Assembly: GCA_902768785.1 (NCBI GenBank)
Contig: CACXMM010000018.1
Coordinates: 16,084 to 80,083 of the forward strand
Direction: 5' to 3'
Length of the DNA: 64,000 nt
From: an uncultured Prevotellaceae bacterium
Lineage (GTDB): Bacteria > Bacteroidota > Bacteroidia > Bacteroidales > Bacteroidaceae
Below the pieces are notes generated by a model. That model was not told where the DNA came from. It searched no databases and saw only the letters and a list, made by a program, of their open reading frames with translations. Both the position numbers and the translations under genes were made by a program. This document shows positions 24,125-33,788 of this stretch, piece after piece; position 1 is the stretch's first letter; every line of letters starts with the position of its first letter.

Positions 24125-24928
24125 TTATCGACTCGTGTTGATGGTCATCACCTTCACGTCAGGTGCCGTTGTCTGCTTATCGTGAGTGACAGAGATTTCG
24201 AAAGTGGCGGTACCCTCTTTCAGTTTCTTATCAGTAACCACAGCGGCTGTGTATTTGATACCTGAACCTGGTGCAATGCTCTCCACCTCTATGCCGGGAG
24301 ACACCATGATATGCTTGTTCCCAGAAGTCTCTACCACAACGGGCTGCACATGATAGACCGACTTGTCGGAGACATTGCGCAATTCGAACACAATCTTACT
24401 TTGCTCGTTGGAACGAAGAGTGAGATCATTATCCACGAAACGGATATTACTGATCTGAATGGCTTCCGAAGGAGGCACGGAACGTAGGTTCGTCGTTGCC
24501 GGTGCTGAGGTGCTCGGAACATGATAGGTGTTGTCTTTGGGAGCAGAGATATCCAAATCGATACGATCGTCTGCCCGGCCTGAAGGATCGAAGCCGCTAT
24601 CGTCACTGTTGTCATTGTAATACTGTCCGTCACGATTACCCTTGTACTTCTGATCATTTTTCTGGAGCACGCGCTCATGGTATCTATCCAGCTTACGCTC
24701 CTGTGCCTTATCAGCAGCATTTCCGATAGCGCCACCTACCACGGCACCACCTGCCATACCAATGATCTGTCCCCAGTCACTGCCTCGAGGGCCACCAGAC
24801 AAGCCACCAATCGCAGAGCCCAGAATGGAGCCCAGTGTAGAGCCGGTATAAGCTCCTGTTGCTGTATAGGAGCCACAGGCACTCAGCAGAAAAGCGGCAC
24901 AGAGTGCCAAAAGCATTGTCTTCTTCAT
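24125..24928 (-). CDS. Lipoprotein with glycine-zipper N-terminal domain
   Basis: 267 residues from the Met at 24928; the upstream frame is not a signal peptide. MKKTMLLALCAAFLLSACGS has a lipobox (LSAC, acylated Cys about 18). Residues about 25-75 form a glycine zipper (GSTLGSILGSAIGGLSGGPR, then GMAGGAVVGGAIGNAADKA) that is likely to insert in or lie along the outer membrane. A charged disordered linker (about 80-150) leads to a beta-sandwich C-terminal domain (IQISNIRFVDNDLTL to TATFEISVTHDK), similar to stand-alone secreted Ig-like domains. Function unknown. A promoter box TACCTTTG lies at 24981-24974. Confidence 0.75.
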   Translation of the reverse strand: MKKTMLLALCAAFLLSACGSYTATGAYTGSTLGSILGSAIGGLSGGPRGSDWGQIIGMAGGAVVGGAIGNAADKAQERKLDRYHERVLQKNDQKYKGNRDGQYYNDNSDDSGFDPSGRADDRIDLDISAPKDNTYHVPSTSAPATTNLRSVPPSEAIQISNIRFVDNDLTLRSNEQSKIVFELRNVSDKSVYHVQPVVVETSGNKHIMVSPGIEVESIAPGSGIKYTAAVVTDKKLKEGTATFEISVTHDKQTTAPDVKVMTINTSR

Positions 24929-24973
24929 ATCCTTCTTGTTTTTTAATGGTCCAACATTGTATGAATCTCGGTG

Positions 24974-24981
24974 CAAAGGTA
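24974..24981 (-). promoter_or_regulatory. -7 promoter box of the glycine-zipper lipoprotein gene
   Basis: TACCTTTG on the minus strand; the leader before the ATG at 24928 is about 40 bases and excludes the upstream in-frame starts. Confidence 0.55.
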
Positions 24982-25019
24982 AGGTAAAAAACAAAATCCT
25001 CAGCAAAGTTTTCCCTATT

Positions 25020-26840
25020 TTAACATAGGGATTTCCCTATTTCCTCACATTGGGAGGCCAGCCATTCCCGTTCCTCTTCATCAAGATAAGGAGCCAGCTG
25101 GTCATATACCCTATGGTGATAGTCATTCAGCCACCCGATTTCCTCATCCGTCATCAGCGAGAGGTCTATCGGTTCCTTGTCGATAGGGCACAACGTCAGG
25201 GGTTCAAACTGGAGGAACTCCCCGAAATCAGTCGTTTTGTAAGGAGTCACCAACAACGTATTCTCGATGCGCACGCCGAACTTCCCTTCGAGGTAGATAC
25301 CTGGCTCGTCCGTCACGGTCATACCCGTCACCAAGGGGGCCGGCTTATATTCCATTCGAATCTGATGCGGTCCCTCATGCACATTGAGGAAAGCCCCCAC
25401 CCCATGACCGGTACCATGCATATAGTTCAGTCCTTCGCGCCACAAGTCTTTTCGTGCCATCACATCCAACTGTGTACCGCTGACTCCAGAGGGGAACTTC
25501 AGGTTCTGCAGCTGCAGATGACCTTTCAGTACCAGTGTATAGATATGTCGCTGCTCCTCACTGAGAGGCCCCAGGGCAATGGTACGGGTGATATCGGTCG
25601 TACCATCCACATATTGCGCACCACTGTCGAGCAGCAGCAGGCCCTCCGGCTTCAAGGGCACATCACTCTCGGGCGTTGCCTCATAATGGACAATGGCGCC
25701 ATGCGCCTGATAGCCCGCAATGGTATCGAACGAGATACCTTTGAACAAAGGCTGTTCTGCCCGCAGTGACTCCAGTTTCTCTGATACGGAGATCTCCGTA
25801 TGGTTTCCCGCTTCCACCGCCGGCTTCAGCCATTTCAAGAATTTCACGAGTGCGATGCCGTCTTTCAGCATCGCATTCCTAAAACCCCGCGCCTCACTTT
25901 CGTTCTTAACGGCTTTCATCCATTTGATCGGTGACTCCTCCCGGATGATTTCCCGTCGCACTATATTATATAAGGTATAGTTCACCTCATTGGGGTCGAG
26001 CAGGATGTTATATTCGAAGTAGTCATTCAATCCTTTCTCCACCTGACCATAGTCATCGATATCCACACCCTCATCGTTCAGGTAAGCCCTTACGTCGGCA
26101 GGCAGTTTCCCCTTGTCGATGAACAGCGTCACCTTCGTAGTAGAGATCAGGAGGTACGACACGAACACAGGATTGCAATGCACATCGCTACCTCGCAAGT
26201 TCAGTGTCCAGGCTATATCATCCAACGAGGCCACCAGCATCCCATCGGCATGTCGTTGACGCAGGGCACGACGGATACGGCTGATCTTCTCATGACAACT
26301 CTCCCCCGCATATTCCAAGGGCTGGATGAACACCTTGTCCTGTGGTACAGCAGGTCGGTCACGCCAGATCACCGCCAAGGGATCGAAGTTGGTACGCAGT
26401 GTGATACCTCCTTCTTTGCGCAGCTCTGCTATCAGTTCCTCCACAGAGGCCGTGGAACTCACCATTCCGTCGATACCAACCTGGGGTGACCGTGTGTCGC
26501 GCAGTACCTCACCTAACCATCGGGGTATCGAAGGGGTGCCTGCCATCCGCTCCTTCATCAGCACAAAGCCCGTTCCCTGCAACTGCTCTGCCGCCGCGAT
26601 GAAGTAACGACTGTCCGTCCACAGGGCAGCCTCATTCAGGGTAACGACAGCCGTTCCCGCTGATCCGTCGAATCCGGATATCCACTCGCGTCCTTTCCAG
26701 CGATCGGGCACATATTCCCCTTGATGAGGATCCGTACTGGGGAAAATGAAGGCATCCAGATGCTCACGTCGCATCACCTCGCGCAGCTCCTCCAACCGTT
26801 GGTTCACTTTCTTTATCCTGTCAGAATGATTCTCGTTCAT
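25020..26840 (-). CDS. pepP: Xaa-Pro aminopeptidase, M24B family
   Basis: 606 residues with two creatinase-like N-terminal domains (about 1-320) and a pita-bread metallopeptidase domain (about 325-540). Metal ligands are seen in LLLDSGAQYVDGTTDITRT (two Asp), HGTGHGVGAFLNVHEGP (His), TDEPGIYLEGKFG (Glu) and GVRIENTLL (Glu). The three-domain form is like eukaryotic cytosolic aminopeptidase P and Bacteroidales homologues and removes an N-terminal residue before proline. No signal peptide, so cytosolic. Its own promoter (TACCTTTG, 26872-26865) lies 24 bases before the ATG. Confidence 0.92.
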   Translation of the reverse strand: MNENHSDRIKKVNQRLEELREVMRREHLDAFIFPSTDPHQGEYVPDRWKGREWISGFDGSAGTAVVTLNEAALWTDSRYFIAAAEQLQGTGFVLMKERMAGTPSIPRWLGEVLRDTRSPQVGIDGMVSSTASVEELIAELRKEGGITLRTNFDPLAVIWRDRPAVPQDKVFIQPLEYAGESCHEKISRIRRALRQRHADGMLVASLDDIAWTLNLRGSDVHCNPVFVSYLLISTTKVTLFIDKGKLPADVRAYLNDEGVDIDDYGQVEKGLNDYFEYNILLDPNEVNYTLYNIVRREIIREESPIKWMKAVKNESEARGFRNAMLKDGIALVKFLKWLKPAVEAGNHTEISVSEKLESLRAEQPLFKGISFDTIAGYQAHGAIVHYEATPESDVPLKPEGLLLLDSGAQYVDGTTDITRTIALGPLSEEQRHIYTLVLKGHLQLQNLKFPSGVSGTQLDVMARKDLWREGLNYMHGTGHGVGAFLNVHEGPHQIRMEYKPAPLVTGMTVTDEPGIYLEGKFGVRIENTLLVTPYKTTDFGEFLQFEPLTLCPIDKEPIDLSLMTDEEIGWLNDYHHRVYDQLAPYLDEEEREWLASQCEEIGKSLC

Positions 26841-26864
26841 AGGCTATTTGCAAATTAGACTTTA

Positions 26865-26872
26865 CAAAGGTA
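26865..26872 (-). promoter_or_regulatory. -7 promoter box of pepP
   Basis: TACCTTTG on the minus strand, 24 bases before the ATG at 26840. Confidence 0.55.
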
Positions 26873-26968
26873 GTAAAAAAACGAAAACGAAGAATGAAAA
26901 ATTAAGAATTATTTTCAGAAGGGGAACGATTTCTTGCTCCTATATTCTTCATTCTTCAATTTTTATTG

Positions 26969-26976
26969 TATCTTTG
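26969..26976 (+). promoter_or_regulatory. -7 promoter box of mdh
   Basis: TATCTTTG; leader of about 65-70 bases before the ATG at 27050. Confidence 0.6.
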
Positions 26977-27049
26977 CAACGACATAGGGAAGTATCTCCT
27001 TGTCAGAAAATGATAAGCATTTATTCATCTATTAAATAATAATACAACT

Positions 27050-28042
27050 ATGGCATTTTTAACTAACGAGAAACTGACCATCGTCGGCGCAGCTGGTATG
27101 ATCGGTTCAAACATGGCTCAGACAGCCCTGATGATGGGTTTGACAAATGACATCTGCCTTTACGACGTATTCTCACCCGAAGGAGTGGCTGAGGAGATGC
27201 GCCAGAGCGGCTTCGACGACGTGAAGATTACAGCAACAACTGATGCGGAGGAGGCTTTCAAGAACGCTAAGTACATCATCTCCAGTGGTGGTGCTCCCCG
27301 TAAGGCTGGTATGACCCGTGAGGATCTGCTCGCCGGTAACTGCAAGATTGCTGAGGAACTTGGTCAGAACATCAAGAAATTCTGTCCTGATGTGAAGCAT
27401 GTGGTGATCATCTTCAACCCCGCCGACCTCACTGGTCTGGTGACATTACTCTACTCTGGTCTGAAACCCGGACAGGTTACTACATTGGCTGGTCTCGACA
27501 CCACCCGTCTGCAGAGCGCTTTGGCAAAGAAATTCAACGTAATGCAGAACGAGATCACCGGTTGCGCTACTTATGGCGGACATGGTGAGCAGATGGCAGT
27601 ATTCGGCAGTCATGTGGAGATCGCAGGCCGTAAGCTGACTGACATCATCGGTACTGCAGAGTTCCCCGCTGAGGAGTGGGAGCAGATGAAGACCGACGTG
27701 ACCAAGGGCGGTGCCAAGATTATTGAGCTCCGCGGACGTTCTTCTTTCCAGAGCCCTGCTTATCTCTCTGTGGAGATGATCCGTGCTGCCATGGGCGGTG
27801 AGCCTTTCCGCTTCCCTGTTGGAACCTATGTAAAGACTGACAAGTACGACCACATCATGATGGCCATGAAGACCACCATGACCGCCGATGGTGCCAAGTA
27901 TGAAGTTCCCCAGGGTCTTCCCGAGGAGAATGCCAAACTGGATCAGAGCTACGAGCACCTCTGCAAGATGCGCGATGAGCTGGTGACTCTGAACATCGTT
28001 CCGCCAATCAGCGAGTGGAGCAAGATCAATCCGAACCTCTAA
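27050..28042 (+). CDS. mdh: Malate dehydrogenase
   Basis: 330 residues. The NAD-binding motif is KLTIVGAAGMIGSNMAQTAL; IIFNPADLTG and the His of YGGHGEQMAVFG match the catalytic region of Bacteroidales malate dehydrogenases. It interconverts malate and oxaloacetate in the reductive branch leading to fumarate and succinate, the main fermentation route of Prevotella and Bacteroides. The gene has its own promoter and a strong terminator at 28071-28102, so it is a single transcription unit. Confidence 0.93.
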   Translation: MAFLTNEKLTIVGAAGMIGSNMAQTALMMGLTNDICLYDVFSPEGVAEEMRQSGFDDVKITATTDAEEAFKNAKYIISSGGAPRKAGMTREDLLAGNCKIAEELGQNIKKFCPDVKHVVIIFNPADLTGLVTLLYSGLKPGQVTTLAGLDTTRLQSALAKKFNVMQNEITGCATYGGHGEQMAVFGSHVEIAGRKLTDIIGTAEFPAEEWEQMKTDVTKGGAKIIELRGRSSFQSPAYLSVEMIRAAMGGEPFRFPVGTYVKTDKYDHIMMAMKTTMTADGAKYEVPQGLPEENAKLDQSYEHLCKMRDELVTLNIVPPISEWSKINPNL

Positions 28043-28070
28043 TCTTTTTCAAGGAAGAGAAAGAATCATC

Positions 28071-28102
28071 AAAGGAGTTGGGATGCCCAACTCCTTTTTC
28101 TT
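28071..28102 (+). terminator. Intrinsic terminator of mdh
   Basis: AAAGGAGTTGGG pairs perfectly with CCCAACTCCTTT around a 3-base loop and is followed by a T-run. It separates mdh from the FecI-type sigma gene 15 bases further on. Confidence 0.85.
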
Positions 28103-28116
28103 ATCATCACATTCAA

Positions 28117-28608
28117 ATGAATATAGACCATACTTTCCGCTCCTATTACCGGCCGCTCTGTCTCTATGCCCTGCATTATATAAAAGAGGTGGAGACAGTC
28201 GAGGATATTGTGCAAGACTGTTTCGTGCGTCTGTTGGAGCACCCGTCTGTGACGAATGAGAAAGCGTGGCTCTATACCACCGTGCGCCATGCCTGCATTG
28301 ACCGTTTGCGCAAGGAGAATCCTTTTGCAACGAATATCGAGCCCGCCGACCTGGAAGGGACACTCAGTGATGACGAGGCGAAGGACCGCTCCGTACATGA
28401 GGCCGCACTGTGGACCGCCATCGACAGTCTGCCCCAACGCTGCAGGGAGGTGTTCCTGCTGAGTAAACGCGACGGCAAACGCTACCGTGAGATAGCAGAG
28501 GAACTGGGCATCTCGGAAAAGACTGTGGAGCATCAGGTCAGTAAAGCCTTGAAGACCCTGCGAGGGAAAGTCAGTGACTTCTTCTACTTCCTTTGTTCCC
28601 TTGCGTGA
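28117..28608 (+). CDS. FecI-type ECF sigma factor of a TonB receptor locus
   Basis: 163 residues from the ATG at 28117; the open frame extends upstream through the mdh terminator, which is not plausible coding sequence. Region 2: FRSYYRPLCLYALHYIKE, VEDIVQDCFVRLLEHP and KAWLYTTVRHACIDRLRKE. Region 4: LPQRCREVFLLSKRDGKRY and ISEKTVEHQVSKALKTLRG. It should direct transcription of the TonB receptor genes that follow when released by a FecR protein. That FecR gene lies four genes on and is frameshifted, so control may be altered. Confidence 0.9.
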   Translation: MNIDHTFRSYYRPLCLYALHYIKEVETVEDIVQDCFVRLLEHPSVTNEKAWLYTTVRHACIDRLRKENPFATNIEPADLEGTLSDDEAKDRSVHEAALWTAIDSLPQRCREVFLLSKRDGKRYREIAEELGISEKTVEHQVSKALKTLRGKVSDFFYFLCSLA

Positions 28609-28698
28609 TTCTATATGATGAGAAAGGTCCCAATGAAACGAGAACGTCCAATCACGAAAAAAATCATCAGATAACATAGGGGGAAACCACATTTCATC

Positions 28699-28714
28699 CG
28701 TCATAGCTATGACG
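28699..28714. promoter_or_regulatory. 16-bp perfect palindrome upstream of the TonB receptor gene
   Basis: CGTCATAG/CTATGACG in the 164-base gap between the sigma gene and the receptor gene, about 60 bases before the receptor ATG. It could be a repressor or activator site, or a short RNA stem. Confidence 0.35.
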
Positions 28715-28772
28715 ACAAAAGGAAAAGGTTGTTACAAAAGCCTTCACCCATGTAGTACCCAAAAGATCTGTT

Positions 28773-31508
28773 ATGATAAAAAAAGGAATGAAACGATTAC
28801 TATTAGGAACGATGATGATCCTACTGCCCCTCGGAGTCTGTGCCCAACAGCACAGTACCCTGAGACGGCAGATGGAACAACTACAGCAGGAACAAGGTAT
28901 CCATTTCGTGTATGACGGTTCGTTGAACATCGAGCATCCCTATCAGGGAAAGCCTCTCAAGGGAATGCCCCTCAAGGAAGCCCTACGCGCACTGTTCGGC
29001 AATACCGACATCGAATGGAGCGTGAAAAACCGGTACGTTACCTTGCGCCAGAAGAAGACAAAACCAGTCACCCACCGTAGGAGTCACTCGGAAAAACGAC
29101 ATACCTTGAGCGGATATGTGAGGAACGAGAATGGAGAGAGCCTCATCAATGCCACTGTACAATGCGCTACAGCAGCACCGACCGCTACGGCAGCAGGACG
29201 ATCCACCCATGCCACCACCACCAATGCCTATGGATTCTACAGCATGACACTGCCCGAAGGAAACTACGAGGTTGTGGCCTCCTATGTGGGTTATGCCGAG
29301 AGACACAAGACAGTGGTTCTGAAAAAGAACCACCATGAGGACTTTCTGCTGCAAGAGGACAACCAATTAGAGGAAGTGGTGGTGACAGGAAACCTGAACT
29401 CACCCGTGCTGACCACACAGACAGGGAAGAGGACATTCAGCCACGATGACCTGAACACCGAGTTCGCCCTGCTCTCCTCTCCCGATCTCATCAAGACCCT
29501 GCAACGCTCATCGGGTGTGAGCGAGGGCATCGACGTGGCCTCCGGACTCTATGTGCACGGCGGCAATGACGATGAGAACCTGTTCCTCTTAGACGGGACA
29601 TCAATGTACACCGTGAACCACGCCATCGGTCTGTTCTCTGCTTTCAACACCGACGTGGTGAAGAATGTGGATTTCTACAAGAGCGGCTTTCCCGCCCGAT
29701 ATGGCGGCAGACTCTCCTCGGTGACCGATGTACGTACCAATGACGGTGACATGCGCCATACCCACGGCAGCTACAGCATCGGTCTCATCGACGGGCGTTT
29801 TCAGATAGAAGGTCCCATCAAGACCCAAAAGGAACAGCGGATGATGGAGCGCGGCGAGATCAGCCACTACAGCACCAGTTATAATTTCGGACTGCGCCGG
29901 TCGTGGCTGGACGTGATCTCAGAACCCGTGTTCTTCATCGTGAACAAGAAGAAGGATGAGAAAATCAAGATCCATTACTTCCTGCACGACCTGAACGGAA
30001 AGATCACCCATGTGTTCAACGACCGTAGCTGGGCATATTTCAGCATCTATTCATCGAAGGACATGCTGAAATCCAGCTACTACTGGGATGATACCAACAG
30101 GGATACGGACAAGGATCATCCTTTTCACGACATCGAGGACGACAAGACCCACTTGTCATGGGGCAACCTGAACATGGCACTGAACTGGAACTACCAACTC
30201 AGGCCGAACCTCTTTGCGAACTTCAGTGCTGTCTATACCCACAACCGCAGTGTATATGAATACTTCGATGACTGGCGATACGGACAGGAAGGGAACATGT
30301 CGATCGATCATATCGACCGCGTTTACCGCTCCACGATCTACGATGCCACCCTTCGGGCAGATATCGATTACCGTCCGGGCACACGACACCATATCCGTTA
30401 TGGCGGTGACTTCACCTGGCACGATTTCCGGCCTCAGACACAAAGCCGGCACGACTTCGTGGGTAATGAGAAGCAGCAGATGGATTCCATCAAGACCGAC
30501 AGCCGCAACCACCAACGGGCACAAGAGCTGAACCTCTATGCCGAAGACGAGATGCGCCTGACCGACCGCTGGAGTATGAATATCGGCATGCATGCCACCC
30601 TGTTCTGTATTCCGGGCAAGACCTTCTTCCTCGTAGATCCCCGCGCAGCCATGAAATATCAGGTGAGCAACAACACATCAGTGAAACTCTCGTTCACGAA
30701 GATGACACAGGCCATCCACCGCATGAGCAGCACCTATCTGAGTATGCCCACCGACTACTGGGTGCCTACCACGGCACGACTTAAACCCATGCAATCGTTC
30801 CAAGTGGCAGCGGGACTATACTCCCAAGTCAGCAGCCACTGGTTTGCCTCGATAGAGGGATACTACAAGCTCTCTACACACATGCTGCAATATACGAACT
30901 ACAACAGTCTGACCCCCCCTGCCAAGCACTGGGATAACTTTGTGATGGATGGCAAAGGACTGTTCTACGGTATCGAAGCCGACGTGCGCTATCATGACCC
31001 ACGTTTCGACCTCGAAGGCTCTTACACCCTGTCGTGGAACAAGCGGAAGTTTGACGATTTCTATCCCCACTGGTTTTATGACAAGTTCGACAACCGTCAT
31101 AAGATCAACCTCACGGGAAGGATGAAGATCAGCAGTAAGGCAGAGATGTATGCAGGGTGGACCTGTCATACCGGCTATCACATGACACTGCCGACACAAT
31201 ATACGCTGATGCCCAACCTGCCCGCTGGATACCATGCCAACATCGATCACTGGGAGGCGGATTACAACTACGAGAAGCCCAACAACGTGACCATGCCCAC
31301 CTACCATCGTTTAGATGTGGGGGTTAACCTTCACCACACCACGAAACAGGGTCATGAGCGGATATGGAACATCAGCGTATATAATGCCTATTGCCGACTC
31401 AATGCCATGTTCGTGGAAACAGATCAGAAGAAAGACGGCACACCTTATATCAAAAGCCGCGGTTTCATCCCCATCATCCCCACAGCCAGCTATACCATCA
31501 AATTCTAA
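28773..31508 (+). CDS. TonB-dependent outer membrane receptor with STN and carboxypeptidase-like domains
   Basis: 911 residues. After a signal peptide (best from the Met at 28788: MKRLLLGTMMILLPLGVCAQ) come an STN domain (about 30-100; FVYDGSLNIEHPYQGK, EALRALFGNTDIEWSV), a carboxypeptidase-regulatory-like beta-sandwich (about 110-195), a plug (LLSSPDLIKTLQRSSGVSEG; DDENLFLLDGTSMYTVNHA) and a 22-strand barrel ending in SYTIKF. The terminal Phe is typical of Bam-sorted barrels. STN-bearing receptors signal to a FecR/FecI pair, as encoded here. It is followed after 30 bases by a DUF4249 lipoprotein gene, a usual partner. The substrate is unknown; peptides, metal chelates or glycans are all possible. 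Confidence 0.93.
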   Translation: MIKKGMKRLLLGTMMILLPLGVCAQQHSTLRRQMEQLQQEQGIHFVYDGSLNIEHPYQGKPLKGMPLKEALRALFGNTDIEWSVKNRYVTLRQKKTKPVTHRRSHSEKRHTLSGYVRNENGESLINATVQCATAAPTATAAGRSTHATTTNAYGFYSMTLPEGNYEVVASYVGYAERHKTVVLKKNHHEDFLLQEDNQLEEVVVTGNLNSPVLTTQTGKRTFSHDDLNTEFALLSSPDLIKTLQRSSGVSEGIDVASGLYVHGGNDDENLFLLDGTSMYTVNHAIGLFSAFNTDVVKNVDFYKSGFPARYGGRLSSVTDVRTNDGDMRHTHGSYSIGLIDGRFQIEGPIKTQKEQRMMERGEISHYSTSYNFGLRRSWLDVISEPVFFIVNKKKDEKIKIHYFLHDLNGKITHVFNDRSWAYFSIYSSKDMLKSSYYWDDTNRDTDKDHPFHDIEDDKTHLSWGNLNMALNWNYQLRPNLFANFSAVYTHNRSVYEYFDDWRYGQEGNMSIDHIDRVYRSTIYDATLRADIDYRPGTRHHIRYGGDFTWHDFRPQTQSRHDFVGNEKQQMDSIKTDSRNHQRAQELNLYAEDEMRLTDRWSMNIGMHATLFCIPGKTFFLVDPRAAMKYQVSNNTSVKLSFTKMTQAIHRMSSTYLSMPTDYWVPTTARLKPMQSFQVAAGLYSQVSSHWFASIEGYYKLSTHMLQYTNYNSLTPPAKHWDNFVMDGKGLFYGIEADVRYHDPRFDLEGSYTLSWNKRKFDDFYPHWFYDKFDNRHKINLTGRMKISSKAEMYAGWTCHTGYHMTLPTQYTLMPNLPAGYHANIDHWEADYNYEKPNNVTMPTYHRLDVGVNLHHTTKQGHERIWNISVYNAYCRLNAMFVETDQKKDGTPYIKSRGFIPIIPTASYTIKF

Positions 31509-31538
31509 CAACATTTGAAAAGACAAGAAGGAAAAGAT

Positions 31539-32885
31539 ATGAGAAAGATTCTTCCAATACTGGTCACGACAGGCATCGCCCTGCAGTTTTGCTCCTGCGA
31601 GAACAACTTAGATGTGGAGATTCTCAAAGGACAGCCCAAATTAGTAGTGTACTGTTTCCCAAGCACAGAACACGACACCACCATCATCGACCTCAGCAGC
31701 AGTCTTCCGGCAAGCAGTAATGTGAAACAGGTTAAAGCAGAGAGATTCGCAGTAAAAGGCGCCACTATCACCTATCGGCTGAACGGCGAAGAGTTACCTG
31801 TGATGTTCGCCAAGGAATCTACAGGATACGTTCCGGCAGGGAAATATTACGTGGTTGCCGACCATCATAGCGATGACCACATAAGCATTGAGGCCTCAGC
31901 GGAAGGGTATCCCACCATCCACGCACAGACAACAATTCCCAAGGCTCCAAAGATTGAGAAGGTAACATCCCTTCCCGACCACCGTAAATCTTCTACCGGT
32001 ATCCAACGGCTGGTCACCTTGGCCGATGATCCACATACCGACGACTACTACGCTGTGGGCTATGAGAATATCTATTACCAGCGGGAAATTGTTGCAGAGG
32101 AGCCGGAGACTGTCTATGGCGACCCTGTGCGGAAGGTGTATAACAATACCGTCGATATTGAGGATGAGCCGGCCCTCACCCCGGGTAATTCGCTCGATGA
32201 CTTCTTCGAATACGACAATGACTACTACCAGGATTTCTATCTCTTTAGTGACAACACCTTCACAGACAGCGAATACACCCTGCGGCTGAATGCCACCGAC
32301 ATCGAGCAGTTCTTGGACAACAGTGTCACACGCAAAGGATATTGTGTCAAACTCTATAAGATCTCTCCTGAGTACTACCGCTTCGTCAAGTCACTAAACG
32401 ACATGAAGAACAACTTCCTGGGTGAGTACGGTCTGGCTCCCTTCTCCCCCACACTTAACAACGTGGAGGGGGGACTGGGATGTGTAGGCGGCTATAGCAT
32501 GGCCACATACGAAGAGACCAACTTGTATGAACCCATCCGCGTGAATCAGGAAGCATACTACTGCGACCTGAATGCCCATTGTTTCCAGTTCGAGCTGAAG
32601 AACTATGACAACTGGCAGATCGCACAACTGCAAAGTTATGGTTCTACCGATATTTCTTTTTATGGCAGTGAGTACAGCTTAGGGCCATCATCATTCAGTT
32701 GTAACTGGTGCAAGGCGGTGATTCCTGACAACCAGCCAAAGATCCTCCAGGTGGAGATACAACCTGTTCCGGAGGAGAAACGATCGAAGGATTACTACCG
32801 CTTTGTCTCACTGATCATGAAAGCGGGCGAACGAACTGTCAGTCTGTCGATTGTACAGACATGGAACGGTGGAAGATATTGGTAA
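31539..32885 (+). CDS. DUF4249-family lipoprotein, partner of the TonB receptor
   Basis: 448 residues from the ATG at 31539, with a lipobox in TTGIALQFCSCENNLD (Cys about 20-22). The N-terminal QPKLVVYCFPSTEHDTTIID is typical of DUF4249, which forms beta-sandwich surface lipoproteins encoded next to TonB receptors. It probably covers the receptor barrel and helps in substrate capture. It lies in the sigma-receptor-DUF4249-FecR series. Confidence 0.87.
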   Translation: MRKILPILVTTGIALQFCSCENNLDVEILKGQPKLVVYCFPSTEHDTTIIDLSSSLPASSNVKQVKAERFAVKGATITYRLNGEELPVMFAKESTGYVPAGKYYVVADHHSDDHISIEASAEGYPTIHAQTTIPKAPKIEKVTSLPDHRKSSTGIQRLVTLADDPHTDDYYAVGYENIYYQREIVAEEPETVYGDPVRKVYNNTVDIEDEPALTPGNSLDDFFEYDNDYYQDFYLFSDNTFTDSEYTLRLNATDIEQFLDNSVTRKGYCVKLYKISPEYYRFVKSLNDMKNNFLGEYGLAPFSPTLNNVEGGLGCVGGYSMATYEETNLYEPIRVNQEAYYCDLNAHCFQFELKNYDNWQIAQLQSYGSTDISFYGSEYSLGPSSFSCNWCKAVIPDNQPKILQVEIQPVPEEKRSKDYYRFVSLIMKAGERTVSLSIVQTWNGGRYW

Positions 32886-32923
32886 CCGAATGCCACGAAT
32901 AAAGAATCTTAACCTTTAACGAC

Positions 32924-33711
32924 ATGATTAAAGAACGGAAAGATAATAGTCTCGACTTCGTGATGCACTTTTACGAAGAGGGCAGGTTAGACACAAGGAA
33001 GGCACTGCGGAAGGTGAAGCAACACGCAAAATGCCCAGTGGCCCATATCATCACATGGCGGCAGAGGATAGCCATCGCTGCCTCACTGCTACTGTTGCTC
33101 TGTGGGGGAGGCTACCTCTATTGGAACAGCCATCGGCAGGTTCTGTTAGCTGCCAACGAGAAGGCTCAGCTGTTTATCCTGCCCGACAATACCCATGTCA
33201 CCCTATCGCCCCACTCCACCTTATTATATAATAAAGGGGATGACAGGACAGTGACATTAGACGGCAAAGCCTATTTCGAGGTGCACCGAGATGAACAACA
33301 TCCCTTCACTATCAGTAATGACATGGCACGAATACAAGTCCTGGGAACGAAGTTCCAAGTAAGAGGCAGCAACGGATCGCAGAAAGTCACGGAGGTGTTT
33401 GTCACGGAGGGAAAGGTGGCATTCTCTGCTATCGAGACAGGTCAACAGGGACTGATCCTGACACACGGCATGAAAGCCCGTCTCCTTCCCGGAGAGGATC
33501 ATCCACAGCTGATCACCGCCGGTAGCATCAACCAAGTGGCATGGGCCACCGGCCTGTTCCACTTCAACAACACTCCCCTGACAGAAGTGTTAGCCGACTT
33601 AGCGCAGTTCTATCATGTGTGAGTGGCGACTTCGAGACCGACAGTCTGGAGGAGATCCTCACACTCATCGAACAGGTGCTGGAAGTGAGGATTATAAGAG
33701 ATGAAAGATGA
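32924..33711 (+). pseudogene. FecR-type anti-sigma factor, frameshifted near the C terminus
   Basis: Reading frame one is open for 232 residues: an N-terminal cytosolic part, a membrane helix (RIAIAASLLLLLCGGGYLYW, about 47-66), a FecR domain (LFILPDNTHVTLSPHSTLLY through FEVHRDEQHPFTISN to VLGTKFQVRG) and FNNTPLTEVLADLAQFYHV. It then stops at 33620. Two bases later another frame continues SGDFETDSLEEILTLIEQVL and ends at 33711, which is the expected rest of the DUF4974 domain. About five to ten residues between the two parts are also missing. A small deletion with frameshift explains it. The C-terminal domain contacts the receptor STN domain, so signalling is likely impaired unless a frameshift is tolerated. 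Confidence 0.8.
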
Positions 33712-33752
33712 GAGATGAGAGATGAGAGATAAGAAATGAGAAATGAGAGATA
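33697..33752 (+). repeat. AGAGATGA-type short tandem repeat
   Basis: About seven imperfect copies of a 7-8 base unit (AGAGATG, with AAAGATG and AGAAATG variants) start in the last codons of the broken FecR gene and run downstream. Replication slippage here could have caused the nearby frameshift. Confidence 0.6.
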
Positions 33753-33788
33753 TGATAACCATTATGAGAATATGAAAGGATGTAAAAG

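Noticed and set aside
32924-33622. Intact short FecR protein ending at 33622
   Set aside because: The missing part of its last domain is found in another frame right after the stop, so a frameshift is the simpler reading.
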